44,657 nt of DNA from RSA11 sp036564135 (GTDB taxonomy: Bacteria; Actinomycetota; Thermoleophilia; Solirubrobacterales; 70-9): assembly GCA_036564135.1 (NCBI GenBank), contig DATCLC010000082.1, positions 1 to 44,657 on the forward strand. Direction: 5' to 3'. Of the stretch, positions 14,585 to 21,688 are shown one piece after another. The translations under genes and the position numbers were made by a program. Every line of letters starts with the position of its first letter. The stretch's first letter is position 1. Under the pieces are notes generated by a model. The model worked only from the letters and a program-made list of their open reading frames with translations. It was not told where the DNA came from and did no database searches.

Positions 14585-15605
14585 CCGAATCCGAAAGCGC
14601 GCCCTGATCGCCGCGGCGCTCGCCGGAGGGGCGCTCGCCGCGGGCGGCTGGCTGAACGCGCGGGCGATCGATAGGGCGAGCGCCCAGCGCCGCGCCCGCA
14701 ACGACCGCGGCCGGCCCGTCGAGGTGCGGGGCGCGGCGGGCAATCGGATCGCCGCCCGCGTCCACGGCCCGGACGGCGCGCCGACGCTCATCCTCGTCCA
14801 CTGCTGGACCGGCACCCAGGAGCTCTGGCACAAGCAGGTCGACGCGCTCGCCGACGAGTTCCGGATCGTCACCTACGACCACCGTGGGCACGGGATCTCC
14901 GAGGACGCGCCGGACGGCGACTACTCGCTTGAGGCGTTCGCCGCCGACCTCGAGGCCGTGATCGACGCCACGGTGCCAGAGGGCGAGCGGCCCCTGCTCG
15001 CCGGGCACTCGATGGGCGCGATGACGATCGCCGCGTGGGCGGACGCGCTGCGCGAGCGCACGTCCGAGCGCGCCCGTGGCGCGGCGCTCATGTCGACGGG
15101 CCTCGAGGCGCTCACGAGCTCGAGCGCGGTGCTGCGCCAGCTGCCCGGCCGTTTCGACACGATCCGAGGCCGGGTCACCGACCTCGCGCTCGAGGCGCCC
15201 GTGTCCCTCAAGGGCGTGCCGCTCGACGCCCTCCGCGCCGCGGTCGCCTACGTCGCCCTGGGCCCGAACGCCCGCGCGGAGGACGTCGAGCTCACCATGC
15301 GCATGGCCCTTGACTGCCGGCCGATTGCGCGCGCCCGGGCCGGCCGCGCGATGGCCCGGATGAAGCTTTTGCACGCCCTGGACGACCTGCGCGTGCCGAC
15401 GATCGTGATCGCCGGCGGCAAGGACCGGATGACGCCGATCTCGCACGCCGAGCGCATCGACGCCGCCCTCCCCCACTCGCTCGGCCTGCGCGTCGAGCCC
15501 GACTGCGGCCACATGACTCCACTCGAGTGCCCCGAGCTCGTCAACCACGCGCTGCGCGAGATGGCTGCCGCGGCGCTGGGCGAACCGGAGCAGGCGGCCG
15601 CGTAG
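14577..15605 (+). CDS. Membrane-anchored alpha/beta hydrolase
   Basis: A 342-residue protein with a short N-terminal hydrophobic segment (residues about 8-27) and an alpha/beta-hydrolase domain. The oxyanion region is LVHCWTGTQ, the nucleophile elbow AGHSMGAM (Ser), the acid GGKDRMTP (Asp) and the base DCGHMTPLE (His). Unlike the hydrolase at 6135 it has a Ser nucleophile, so esterase, lipase or thioesterase chemistry is likely. The substrate is unknown. It overlaps the membrane peptide gene by 8 bp with AGGGG just before its ATG, so it belongs to the MerR-linked operon. Confidence 0.9.
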   Translation: MSDRIRKRALIAAALAGGALAAGGWLNARAIDRASAQRRARNDRGRPVEVRGAAGNRIAARVHGPDGAPTLILVHCWTGTQELWHKQVDALADEFRIVTYDHRGHGISEDAPDGDYSLEAFAADLEAVIDATVPEGERPLLAGHSMGAMTIAAWADALRERTSERARGAALMSTGLEALTSSSAVLRQLPGRFDTIRGRVTDLALEAPVSLKGVPLDALRAAVAYVALGPNARAEDVELTMRMALDCRPIARARAGRAMARMKLLHALDDLRVPTIVIAGGKDRMTPISHAERIDAALPHSLGLRVEPDCGHMTPLECPELVNHALREMAAAALGEPEQAAA

Positions 15606-15610
15606 GGACG

Positions 15611-16366
15611 ATGGCCGGGCTGCGCCCCATCGCGATCGCGCTGGTGCTGGTGGTGGCCGGCGCGCTCGCGCCGGCGCGGGCCGAGGTCTACAAGTTCCCC
15701 GACCGCGTCGTCACGGCGGGCGGCTCGTTCGCGCCGAAGCGCCTGCCCGCCAAGCGGATGGCGCCGATCGCGCTCAAGGTGAACTACTCGATCCGCATGC
15801 GCGACGGCTCGTTCCCGCCGACGCTCGAGCGCATGGTCCTCGACTTCGACCGCGACGGGCGCATGGACGTCCGCGGGCTTCCGCGCTGCCGCGAGGAGCG
15901 GATCGCCGACGTCGGCAGGCCGGGCGCCTTGCGCGCCTGCCGCCGGGCGCTCGTCGGCCAGGGCGAGGTGCGCGTCCTCGTGGACGGCCCCGACGAGGAC
16001 CTCCCGGTCAAGGCGCAGCTGCTCGCCTTCAACGCCGGTCGAGCGGGCGGCGCACGAACCGTGCTGCTGCACGCGCGCCTCGCCCTGCCCGAGCCGACCA
16101 CGGTGATCGCGCCCGTCCGCATCACGCGGGCGCCGGGGCGCCCCTACCGCGACCGGGCGGAGATCTCGTTCCCGCAGCTCGCGGACGGCGTGTCGCTGGT
16201 CGGCTTCAAGGCCAAGTTCGAGCGCCGCTGGCGCCACCGCGGCAAGCGCCGCAGCTTCGTGAGCGCTCGCTGCTCATGGGGAGCGCTGCAGGTGCGCGGC
16301 GCCCTGCACTGGCCCGGGGGCGACTTCGCCCGCGGTCTGATCATCCGCACCTGCCGCCGGCGCTAG
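15611..16366 (+). CDS. Secreted protein of unknown function
   Basis: A 251-residue protein with a clear signal peptide (hydrophobic IAIALVLVVAGALA, probable cleavage after APARA). The mature part is rich in Arg, beta-strand-like and has few Cys (near RGLPRCREER, RACRR, SARCSWG and IIRTCRR), possibly two disulfides. It shows no enzyme motif. The phrase MVLDFDRDGRMDVRGLPRC, followed by an acidic-ligand-like stretch, recalls a lineage-specific family of extracellular proteins, but I cannot name it. It lies 5 bp after the hydrolase stop with AGGGA before the ATG, so it is likely the last gene of the operon. Confidence 0.75.
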   Translation: MAGLRPIAIALVLVVAGALAPARAEVYKFPDRVVTAGGSFAPKRLPAKRMAPIALKVNYSIRMRDGSFPPTLERMVLDFDRDGRMDVRGLPRCREERIADVGRPGALRACRRALVGQGEVRVLVDGPDEDLPVKAQLLAFNAGRAGGARTVLLHARLALPEPTTVIAPVRITRAPGRPYRDRAEISFPQLADGVSLVGFKAKFERRWRHRGKRRSFVSARCSWGALQVRGALHWPGGDFARGLIIRTCRRR

Positions 16367-16395
16367 GCGCGGCCCCGCGGGCCGGCCAACCCCGC

Positions 16396-16450
16396 GCCGA
16401 GCGTGCGAAACGCCGCTCGCGCGCCCCCGACTTCGACGTTTCGTGGGCTC
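16396..16450. repeat. Intergenic imperfect hairpin, copy 2 of a dispersed repeat
   Basis: GAGCGTGCGAAACG (16399-16412) pairs with CGTTTCGTGGGCTC (16437-16450), mismatched only in the middle. It shares GCCGAGCGTGCGA with the hairpin at 10297. It lies between convergent genes and may also terminate transcription. Confidence 0.55.
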
Positions 16451-16481
16451 AACCGTCGGTCGACGTCGCGCGGCGGCGGGC

Positions 16482-17477
16482 TTACGACACCGCCGCGGCG
16501 TCCGGGTCCGGGGCCCAGGACTCGGGATGCTCGCGGTACCACTCGATCGTCCGGCGCAGCCCTTCCTCGAGGTCGACCCTGGGCTCCCAGCCGAGCACCT
16601 CCCGGATCTTCGTCGGGTCGACGTACTGCCGGTCGATCTCGCCCTCGGGGTTGCCGGTGCCGCGGATGTCGGGCTCGACGCCGGTGCCCGCCAGCCGGGT
16701 GATCATCTCGACCACCTCGCCCACGCGGTAGGGCCTGCCGCCGCCGGCGTTGAACGCCTCGCCGCGGACGTCGTCGCGGTGCAGGTTGTCGGCGATCGCG
16801 AGGTAGGCGGCCGCCGCGTCCTCGACGTAGAGGAAGTCGCGCTCGGGCGAGCCGTCGGAGCGCAGGACGGGCGACCGGCCCGAGAGCGCGGCGCTCACCG
16901 CCTCGGGGATCAGCCGCGAGAAGTTGAGGTCGCCGCCTCCGTAGATGTTCGCGAAACGGGTGACGGCGACGGGCACCCCGTAGGAGTGCCAGAAGCTGCG
17001 CGCGATCAGGTCGGCCGCGGCCTTCGAGGCCTCGTACGGCGCGGTCGGCCGCAGGGCGAAGTCCTCCCGGTAGGGCAGCTCGTCGTGCGCGCCGTACGCC
17101 TTGTCCGACGAGGCGAAGACGACGCGCTCGACGCCGTGCTCGCGGCATGCCTGCAGCACGGTCCACGTGCCGCGCACGTTCGACTCAAAGCCCTGGATCG
17201 GCGATGCGTGCACGGTCCCGACGATCGTCTCGGCCGCCAGGTGGAAGACGGTGTCCACCTTGTTGCGGGCGATCGCGCCCGCGACCTCGTCCGCGTCGCA
17301 CAGATCGCCCTCGACCTGGATGAGCTCGTCCTCGATGCCGAGCATGCCCACCGCCGACGGCTTCTCCGTCACCCGCCGGCGGTCGAAAGAGACCACGCGC
17401 TCGCCGCGCTCGAGGAGCGCCTTCGCGAGCCAGGCGCCCACGAAGCCCCGCGCGCCTGTGACCATCGCGACTCCCAT
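16482..17477 (-). CDS. rfbG: NAD-dependent epimerase/dehydratase, probable CDP-glucose 4,6-dehydratase
   Basis: A 331-residue extended short-chain dehydrogenase. The Rossmann motif TGARGFVGAWL is near residue 8, the catalytic Tyr/Lys are in PYEASKAAADL, the Ser/Asp pair is in FASSDKAYG, and the nucleotide-sugar region is FANIYGGGDLNFSRLIPE. The SDKAYG motif and the preceding cytidylyltransferase gene (one-base overlap, TGATG) make CDP-glucose 4,6-dehydratase the best call. It would convert CDP-glucose to the 4-keto-6-deoxy intermediate of 3,6-dideoxy or branched sugars. Another nucleotide-sugar epimerase is possible. It is the last gene of the riboswitch-led run. Confidence 0.85.
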   Translation of the reverse strand: MGVAMVTGARGFVGAWLAKALLERGERVVSFDRRRVTEKPSAVGMLGIEDELIQVEGDLCDADEVAGAIARNKVDTVFHLAAETIVGTVHASPIQGFESNVRGTWTVLQACREHGVERVVFASSDKAYGAHDELPYREDFALRPTAPYEASKAAADLIARSFWHSYGVPVAVTRFANIYGGGDLNFSRLIPEAVSAALSGRSPVLRSDGSPERDFLYVEDAAAAYLAIADNLHRDDVRGEAFNAGGGRPYRVGEVVEMITRLAGTGVEPDIRGTGNPEGEIDRQYVDPTKIREVLGWEPRVDLEEGLRRTIEWYREHPESWAPDPDAAAVS

Positions 17478-18247
17478 CAGGCCCTCGCCCCCTCACGCGG
17501 CTCGCGCGCGCGGTCCCACACGCGCCACGGCGCGTCGCCGGTCGCCCACAGGTCGTTGAGCACGATCGCGTCCTTGTAGGTGTCCATGCACTCCCAGAAT
17601 CCGTCGTGGCGGTAGGCGGCCAGCCGTCCGTCGGCGGCCGCCCGCTCGAGCGGCTCGCGCTCCAGGACGCTGTCGGGCCCCAGGTAGTCGAGGAAGCTCG
17701 GCTCGCAGCAGAAGAACCCGCCGTTGATCCAGTAGTCGAGCCGCGGTTTCTCGCGAAAGCCCTCGATCCGGTCGTCGTCGCCGATCACGGCGATGCCCCA
17801 CTGGCTGTAGGGGCGGACGACCGTCATCGTCGCCGCCGCCCTCCGGGCGCCGTGCAGCTCAAGCAGGGCGCCCAGGTCGATGTCGGCGACGCCGTCCGCG
17901 TACGTCAGGCAGAACGTGCCGGCGCGCAGCCGGTCGGCGGCGAGCGCCACGCGCCCGCCCGTCTGCGTGTCCTGGCCGGTGTCGAGACACTCGACCTCCA
18001 CGCCGTCGGCCCACTCCTCCTCGGCGACGAAGCGCTCGATCATCTCGCCGAGGTAGCCCGTCAGCAGCAGGAACCGGCGGAAGCCCTGCGCGGAGTAGAT
18101 CCGGATGACGTGCCAGACGATCGGCTTGCCGCCGATCTCCACCAGCGGCTTGGGGATGGCGTGCGTCTGCTCCTGCAGCCGCGTGCCGCGTCCGCCGCAG
18201 AGGATCGCGACTGGGATATCCGCCCGCGAGCGGGCCTCAGGAGCCAC
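17477..18247 (-). CDS. rfbF: Glucose-1-phosphate cytidylyltransferase
   Basis: A 256-residue nucleotidyltransferase making CDP-glucose from CTP and glucose 1-phosphate. The activation motif LCGGRGTRLQEQTHAIPKPLV is near residues 16-36, with CLTYADGVADIDLG for metal binding and LDYWINGGFFCCEPSFLDY typical of RfbF. WECMDTYKDAIVLNDLW near the end also fits the family. The GTG start overlaps the sulfur-carrier gene by 11 bp, and the stop overlaps the next ATG. The two CDP-sugar genes are therefore co-translated downstream of a SAM riboswitch unit, an unexpected pairing. Confidence 0.92.
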   Translation of the reverse strand: MAPEARSRADIPVAILCGGRGTRLQEQTHAIPKPLVEIGGKPIVWHVIRIYSAQGFRRFLLLTGYLGEMIERFVAEEEWADGVEVECLDTGQDTQTGGRVALAADRLRAGTFCLTYADGVADIDLGALLELHGARRAAATMTVVRPYSQWGIAVIGDDDRIEGFREKPRLDYWINGGFFCCEPSFLDYLGPDSVLEREPLERAAADGRLAAYRHDGFWECMDTYKDAIVLNDLWATGDAPWRVWDRAREPREGARA

Positions 18248-18512
18248 CGGCCACGGCGGGCAGGATGGTTACCTCGTCGCCGTCATCGAGGGCAGTGTCC
18301 AAACCGTCCTGGAAGCGGATGTCCTCGCCGGAGACGTAGACGTTCACGAAGCGGCGCAGGGTGCCGTCCTCGGTGATCCGCTCGCGGAGGCCGGCGTACT
18401 GCTCGAAAACGGCGTCGAGCGCCTCGCCGACGGTCGATCCCTCGACCTGAATCTCCCCCTCGCCCCCGGTGGCCGCCCGAAGCTGGGCTGGAATCTTGAC
18501 GGTGATGGCCAT
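18237..18512 (-). CDS. CysO/MoaD/ThiS-family sulfur-carrier protein ending Gly-Gly-Ser
   Basis: A 91-residue ubiquitin-fold protein. FVNVYVSGEDIRFQDGLDTA and DGDEVTILPAVAGG closely resemble mycobacterial CysO, which carries sulfide as a C-terminal thiocarboxylate. CysO and MoaD end at Gly-Gly; here one Ser follows (residue 91). Activation would therefore need removal of that residue, for instance by a JAMM/Mec+-type peptidase, as known for some sulfur carriers. It lies 14 bp after the threonine-synthase-like gene under the same SAM riboswitch. No activating ThiF/MoeZ enzyme or JAMM protease is in the window. It probably serves as sulfur donor to the neighbouring PLP enzyme. Confidence 0.9.
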   Translation of the reverse strand: MAITVKIPAQLRAATGGEGEIQVEGSTVGEALDAVFEQYAGLRERITEDGTLRRFVNVYVSGEDIRFQDGLDTALDDGDEVTILPAVAGGS

Positions 18513-18526
18513 TGCGGGCGGGAATG

Positions 18527-19768
18527 CTAGTGCGCCGCCGCGGCGCTGGTCGCAGTTGCAAACTCGGCGTCGAGCGCCTCGACGGTCGGCTCGATCTCGT
18601 GCATCACGAAGCCGTCCCGCGTGGCGTCGAGCGTCTTGAGCCCCTCGCCGGTGATGTACGCGACGACGCGCTCCGACGGGTCGATGTCGCCCCGCTCGGC
18701 GAGCTTCGCGAGCGTCGCGATCGTGACGCCCCCGGCGGTCTCGGTGAAGATCCCGGTGGTCTCGGCGAGCAGCCGGATCGCGGCCCGGACCTCGTCGTCG
18801 GTCACCGACTCGATCGTGCCGCCCGTGCGCCGCGCCAGCTCGAGCGCGTACGGGCCGTCGGCGGGGTTGCCGATCGCGAGGCTCTTGGCGATCGTGTCCG
18901 GGCGCTGCGGCTTGCAAACCTCCCAGCCCTCCTGGAACGCGGTCGCCACCGGGCTGCAGCCCTCCGCCTGCGCGCCGTTGAACGTGGGCAGCTCGCCCTC
19001 GACGAGCCCGAGCTCGAGCCACTCGGTGAAGCCCCGGCCGATCTTGGTGAACAGCGAGCCGGAGGCGATCGGCACGACCACCCGGTCCGGCAGCGTCCAA
19101 CCGAGCTGCTCGACGGTCTCGTACGCGAGCGTCTTCGAACCCTCGGCGTAGTAGGGGCGCAGGTTCACGTTCACGAACGCCCACGGCCGCTCCTCGCAGA
19201 GCTGCGTGCAGAGCCGGTTGACGTCGTCGTAATTGCCCCGGATGCCGACTAGCCTGGTGCCGTAGACCCCGGTCGCGAGCAGCTTCTGCTCCTCGAGGTC
19301 GGCGGGCACGAACACGTAGGAGTCAAGCCCGCGCGCGGCCGCGTGTGCCGCCACCGCGTTGGCGAGGTTGCCGGTCGAGGCGCAGGCGAGCGTCTCGAAC
19401 CCGAGCTCCTGCGCCTTGGCGGCGGCGACGGCGACGACCCGGTCCTTGAAGGAGTGCGTCGGGTTCGCCGCGTCGTTCTTCACCCACAGCTCGCCGATCC
19501 CGAGCCGCTCGGCCAGCTGGTCGGCGCGCACGAGCGGCGTCAGCCCCGGCTCGAGCGGGTCCTTGGGCCGCTCCTCGAACGGCAGGAAGTCGGCGTAGCG
19601 CCAGATGCCGGCGCTGCCCGCCTGGATCTTGCGCCGCAGCTCGGCGGCGTCGGCCGCGGGGGCCTCGTACGCCACCTCGAGGGGCCCGAAACACTGCTCG
19701 CACACGTAGCGCGCATCGAGCCCGTAGCGGCTTCCACATTCCTTGCACTGAAGCGCCGTCGGGGGCAT
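18527..19768 (-). CDS. thrC: Threonine synthase-like PLP enzyme under SAM riboswitch control
   Basis: A 413-residue fold-type II PLP enzyme of the threonine synthase family, which acts on O-phosphohomoserine. An N-terminal zinc ribbon is present (C8-x2-C11-x11-C23-x2-C26). The PLP lysine is K108 in NPTHSFKDR, with the ACASTGNLANAVAAHAA phosphate/substrate loop after it. By sequence alone it would be called ThrC. Its leader, however, is a SAM-I riboswitch with a terminator, and the next gene is a CysO-like sulfur carrier. This suggests it may replace the phosphate of O-phosphohomoserine with carrier-bound sulfur to give homocysteine. The ATG has GGAG nine bases upstream. Confidence 0.88.
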   Translation of the reverse strand: MPPTALQCKECGSRYGLDARYVCEQCFGPLEVAYEAPAADAAELRRKIQAGSAGIWRYADFLPFEERPKDPLEPGLTPLVRADQLAERLGIGELWVKNDAANPTHSFKDRVVAVAAAKAQELGFETLACASTGNLANAVAAHAAARGLDSYVFVPADLEEQKLLATGVYGTRLVGIRGNYDDVNRLCTQLCEERPWAFVNVNLRPYYAEGSKTLAYETVEQLGWTLPDRVVVPIASGSLFTKIGRGFTEWLELGLVEGELPTFNGAQAEGCSPVATAFQEGWEVCKPQRPDTIAKSLAIGNPADGPYALELARRTGGTIESVTDDEVRAAIRLLAETTGIFTETAGGVTIATLAKLAERGDIDPSERVVAYITGEGLKTLDATRDGFVMHEIEPTVEALDAEFATATSAAAAH

Positions 19769-19807
19769 CTAGCTGTTCTCCATCTCCGGTTTGTCGCTCT
19801 ACCTACG

Positions 19808-19838
19808 AAAAAGACCTCTGCGTTCGCGAGCAGAGGTC
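19808..19838 (-). terminator. Intrinsic terminator of the SAM riboswitch
   Basis: GACCTCTGC and GCAGAGGTC form a perfect 9-bp stem with an 8-base loop, followed by five T on the minus strand. It lies between the aptamer and the thrC-like ATG, the usual expression platform. An outer pairing, TCCGGTTTG with CAAACCGGA, encloses it and reaches the ribosome-binding region. Confidence 0.9.
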
Positions 19839-19851
19839 CAAACCGGAACTC

Positions 19852-19971
19852 CACTCGCATCTTTCAGGTGTCTACACCTGCTGGAATTGGCACCTCTCCT
19901 TCGAGCGCTCGGCTCTCCGGTGGTTGCCGGGGCTTCCCAGGGCCAGTCCCTCCACCCCTCTTGATGCAGTG
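19852..19971 (-). promoter_or_regulatory. SAM-I (S-box) riboswitch
   Basis: The minus strand carries the S-box core in order: ATCAAGAGGGGTGGAGGGAC, CTGGCCC, GAAGCCCCGGCAACC, GGTGCCAATTCCAGC and GAAAGATG. P1 forms from CACTGCATC (5' side) and GATGCGAGTG (3' side, one bulge). High SAM should stabilise P1 and allow the downstream terminator, so genes 18527-16482 are switched off when SAM is plentiful. Confidence 0.95.
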
Positions 19972-19986
19972 GCTATGTGGCAGGGC

Positions 19987-19992
19987 AGTCTA
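19987..19992 (-). promoter_or_regulatory. Candidate -10 box for the riboswitch transcript
   Basis: TAGACT on the minus strand, 15 bases before the P1 5' strand. Transcription would start just before the aptamer. Confidence 0.35.
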
Positions 19993-20075
19993 ACAACGCG
20001 CGTGACGGAGCGCGAATCGTCTGCGAGTGGCCTTGAAGGGGACGTTGCGCCCCTCGCGGCGGCTGGTGGGTGGCG

Positions 20076-20081
20076 TACCCT
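20076..20081 (+). promoter_or_regulatory. Candidate -10 box of corA
   Basis: TACCCT, giving a leader of about 30 bases that includes AGGAG before the corA ATG. Confidence 0.3.
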
Positions 20082-20118
20082 TACGCCATGCCCGTGACGA
20101 GCGACAGGAGCACGGCCG

Positions 20119-21147
20119 ATGCCGAGCCTTCCCAAGCCGAGGTTGCGCCGGACGACGCGGGCTTCGTCGTCGCTCGCGCCGAAGCCCGAGCCGGCTGAGC
20201 GCAAGCCGCGCGTCGAGGTAGTCAACGGCCAGGGCTTCCGCTGGGTCCACGTCGAGCGCCCGTCCCAGGTCGAGATCGCCTGGCTGCGCGAGCACTTCGA
20301 CTTCCACCCGCTCGCCCTCGAGGACGTGCTCTCGCGCAACCAGCGCCCGAAGATCGACGAGTACGACGACTACCTCTTCATCCTCCTGCACTTCCCGGTG
20401 TTCGACAGCCAGGTGGGACGCCTGAACGCGGGCGAGCTCGACGCGTTCGTCGGCCGCGACTTCATCGTCACGATCCCGAACCAGCCGCTGCAGCCGGTCG
20501 AGTACCTGTTCGAGCGCTGCCGGCAGAAGGAGGAGCTCCGCGACCAGCTGTTCGCCCGCGGCTCGGGCCTGCTGCTCTACCGGATCATCGACGACGGCTT
20601 CGACTACTGCTTCCCGATGCTGCGCAAGATCGGGAACAAGCTCGACGCGCTCGAGGACGACATCTTCGAGGGCCGGGGCGCGAGCGTCGTGCGCGACATC
20701 TCGAACGTCAAGCAGGAGATCATCAACTTCCGCAAGGTGATCCGCCCGCAGCGCCAGGTGCTGCGCGACCTCGAGAACGTCAAGCACCGCTTCCTGCTCC
20801 CGCCCGAGGGAGAGGAGCTCGAGATCTACTTCGAGGACCTGGGCGACGCCCACGAGCGCATCTGGGACATGCTCGAGAACTACAAGGAGGTCGTCGAGGC
20901 GCTCGAGGACACCAACGAGTCGGTGATCTCGCACCGCGTGAACGACATCCTCCGCGTGCTTACGGCGATCAGCGTGATCGTGCTGCCGCTGACGCTCATC
21001 GCGAGCATCTTCGGCATGAACGTAGGCCTGCCCGGCGGCGGCGATCCCGGTGAGGGGCCGACCGTGAGCTTCTGGGTGATCCTCGGCGTGATGCTCGCCG
21101 GGCTGGTCGGCATGGTCGCCTACTTCCGCAAGCGCGGCTGGCTCTAG
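20119..21147 (+). CDS. corA: CorA-type magnesium/cobalt channel
   Basis: A 342-residue CorA-family divalent cation channel. A long cytoplasmic domain (about 30-275) ends in a long helix. Two membrane helices follow, joined by the pore signature GMN at about 299-301 (SIFGMNVGLPGG). The family Pro-Glu after GMN is replaced by a Gly-rich loop, seen in many actinobacterial CorA proteins. The ATG has AGGAG eight bases upstream. It is divergent from the SAM-riboswitch operon, with no link implied. Confidence 0.94.
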   Translation: MPSLPKPRLRRTTRASSSLAPKPEPAERKPRVEVVNGQGFRWVHVERPSQVEIAWLREHFDFHPLALEDVLSRNQRPKIDEYDDYLFILLHFPVFDSQVGRLNAGELDAFVGRDFIVTIPNQPLQPVEYLFERCRQKEELRDQLFARGSGLLLYRIIDDGFDYCFPMLRKIGNKLDALEDDIFEGRGASVVRDISNVKQEIINFRKVIRPQRQVLRDLENVKHRFLLPPEGEELEIYFEDLGDAHERIWDMLENYKEVVEALEDTNESVISHRVNDILRVLTAISVIVLPLTLIASIFGMNVGLPGGGDPGEGPTVSFWVILGVMLAGLVGMVAYFRKRGWL

Positions 21148-21161
21148 GCCCCGCGCGACGC

Positions 21162-21177
21162 GCGCCCGCGCGGGCGC
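21162..21177. terminator. Perfect GC palindrome after corA
   Basis: GCGCCCGCGCGGGCGC is a 16-bp perfect palindrome just after the corA stop, without a T run. It could be a terminator or simply GC-rich DNA. Confidence 0.35.
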
Positions 21178-21184
21178 GGGACAA

Positions 21185-21190
21185 TAGGAT
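21185..21190 (+). promoter_or_regulatory. Candidate -10 box of the first HIT gene (leaderless)
   Basis: TAGGAT nine bases before GTG 21200, with no Shine-Dalgarno between. Confidence 0.5.
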
Positions 21191-21199
21191 CAGCGCCCC

Positions 21200-21688
21200 G
21201 TGGCCAACCAACGCATCTGGGCGCCCTGGCGCCTCGCCTACGTGAAGGACGCATCCAAGGACTCAGAGCAGGAGTGCATCTTCTGCACGAAGCCCGCCGC
21301 TCGTGACGACGAGGCCAACCTGATCGTCCACCGCGGCGAGCGCTGCTTCGTGATCCTCAACCTCTTCCCGTACACGAACGGCCACCTGATGGTGGCCCCG
21401 TTCGAGCACATCGGCGCGATCCAGGACCTCCCGCCCGAGACGACCGCGGAGATGATGGCGCTCGCTCAGCGCGCGATCGTCGTGCTCGAGCAGGAGTACC
21501 AGCCGCACGGCTTCAACGTGGGCTTCAACCAGGGCCGCGTCGCGGGCGCCGGCGTCGAACACCACATCCACATGCACGTCGTCCCGCGCTGGGGGGGCGA
21601 CACCAACTTCATGCCGGTGTTGGCCGACACGCGCGTGATGCCCCAGACGCTCGACCAGACCTACGCGGCGCTCAAGGGGAAGTTCTAA
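21200..21688 (+). CDS. HIT-family nucleotide hydrolase/phosphorylase (Ap4A phosphorylase-like)
   Basis: A 162-residue histidine-triad protein. The triad is H122-I-H124-M-H126-V-V, with a C26-x2-C29 pair and conserved His44 near the N-terminus that may bind zinc. Length and the IWAPWRLAYV opening resemble the mycobacterial Ap4A phosphorylase group rather than small HinT proteins. It should split dinucleoside polyphosphates or nucleotide conjugates. The GTG at 21200 fits a leaderless promoter. The stop codon is followed directly by the ATG of the phosphohexomutase, so the two are co-transcribed. Confidence 0.92.
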   Translation: MANQRIWAPWRLAYVKDASKDSEQECIFCTKPAARDDEANLIVHRGERCFVILNLFPYTNGHLMVAPFEHIGAIQDLPPETTAEMMALAQRAIVVLEQEYQPHGFNVGFNQGRVAGAGVEHHIHMHVVPRWGGDTNFMPVLADTRVMPQTLDQTYAALKGKF

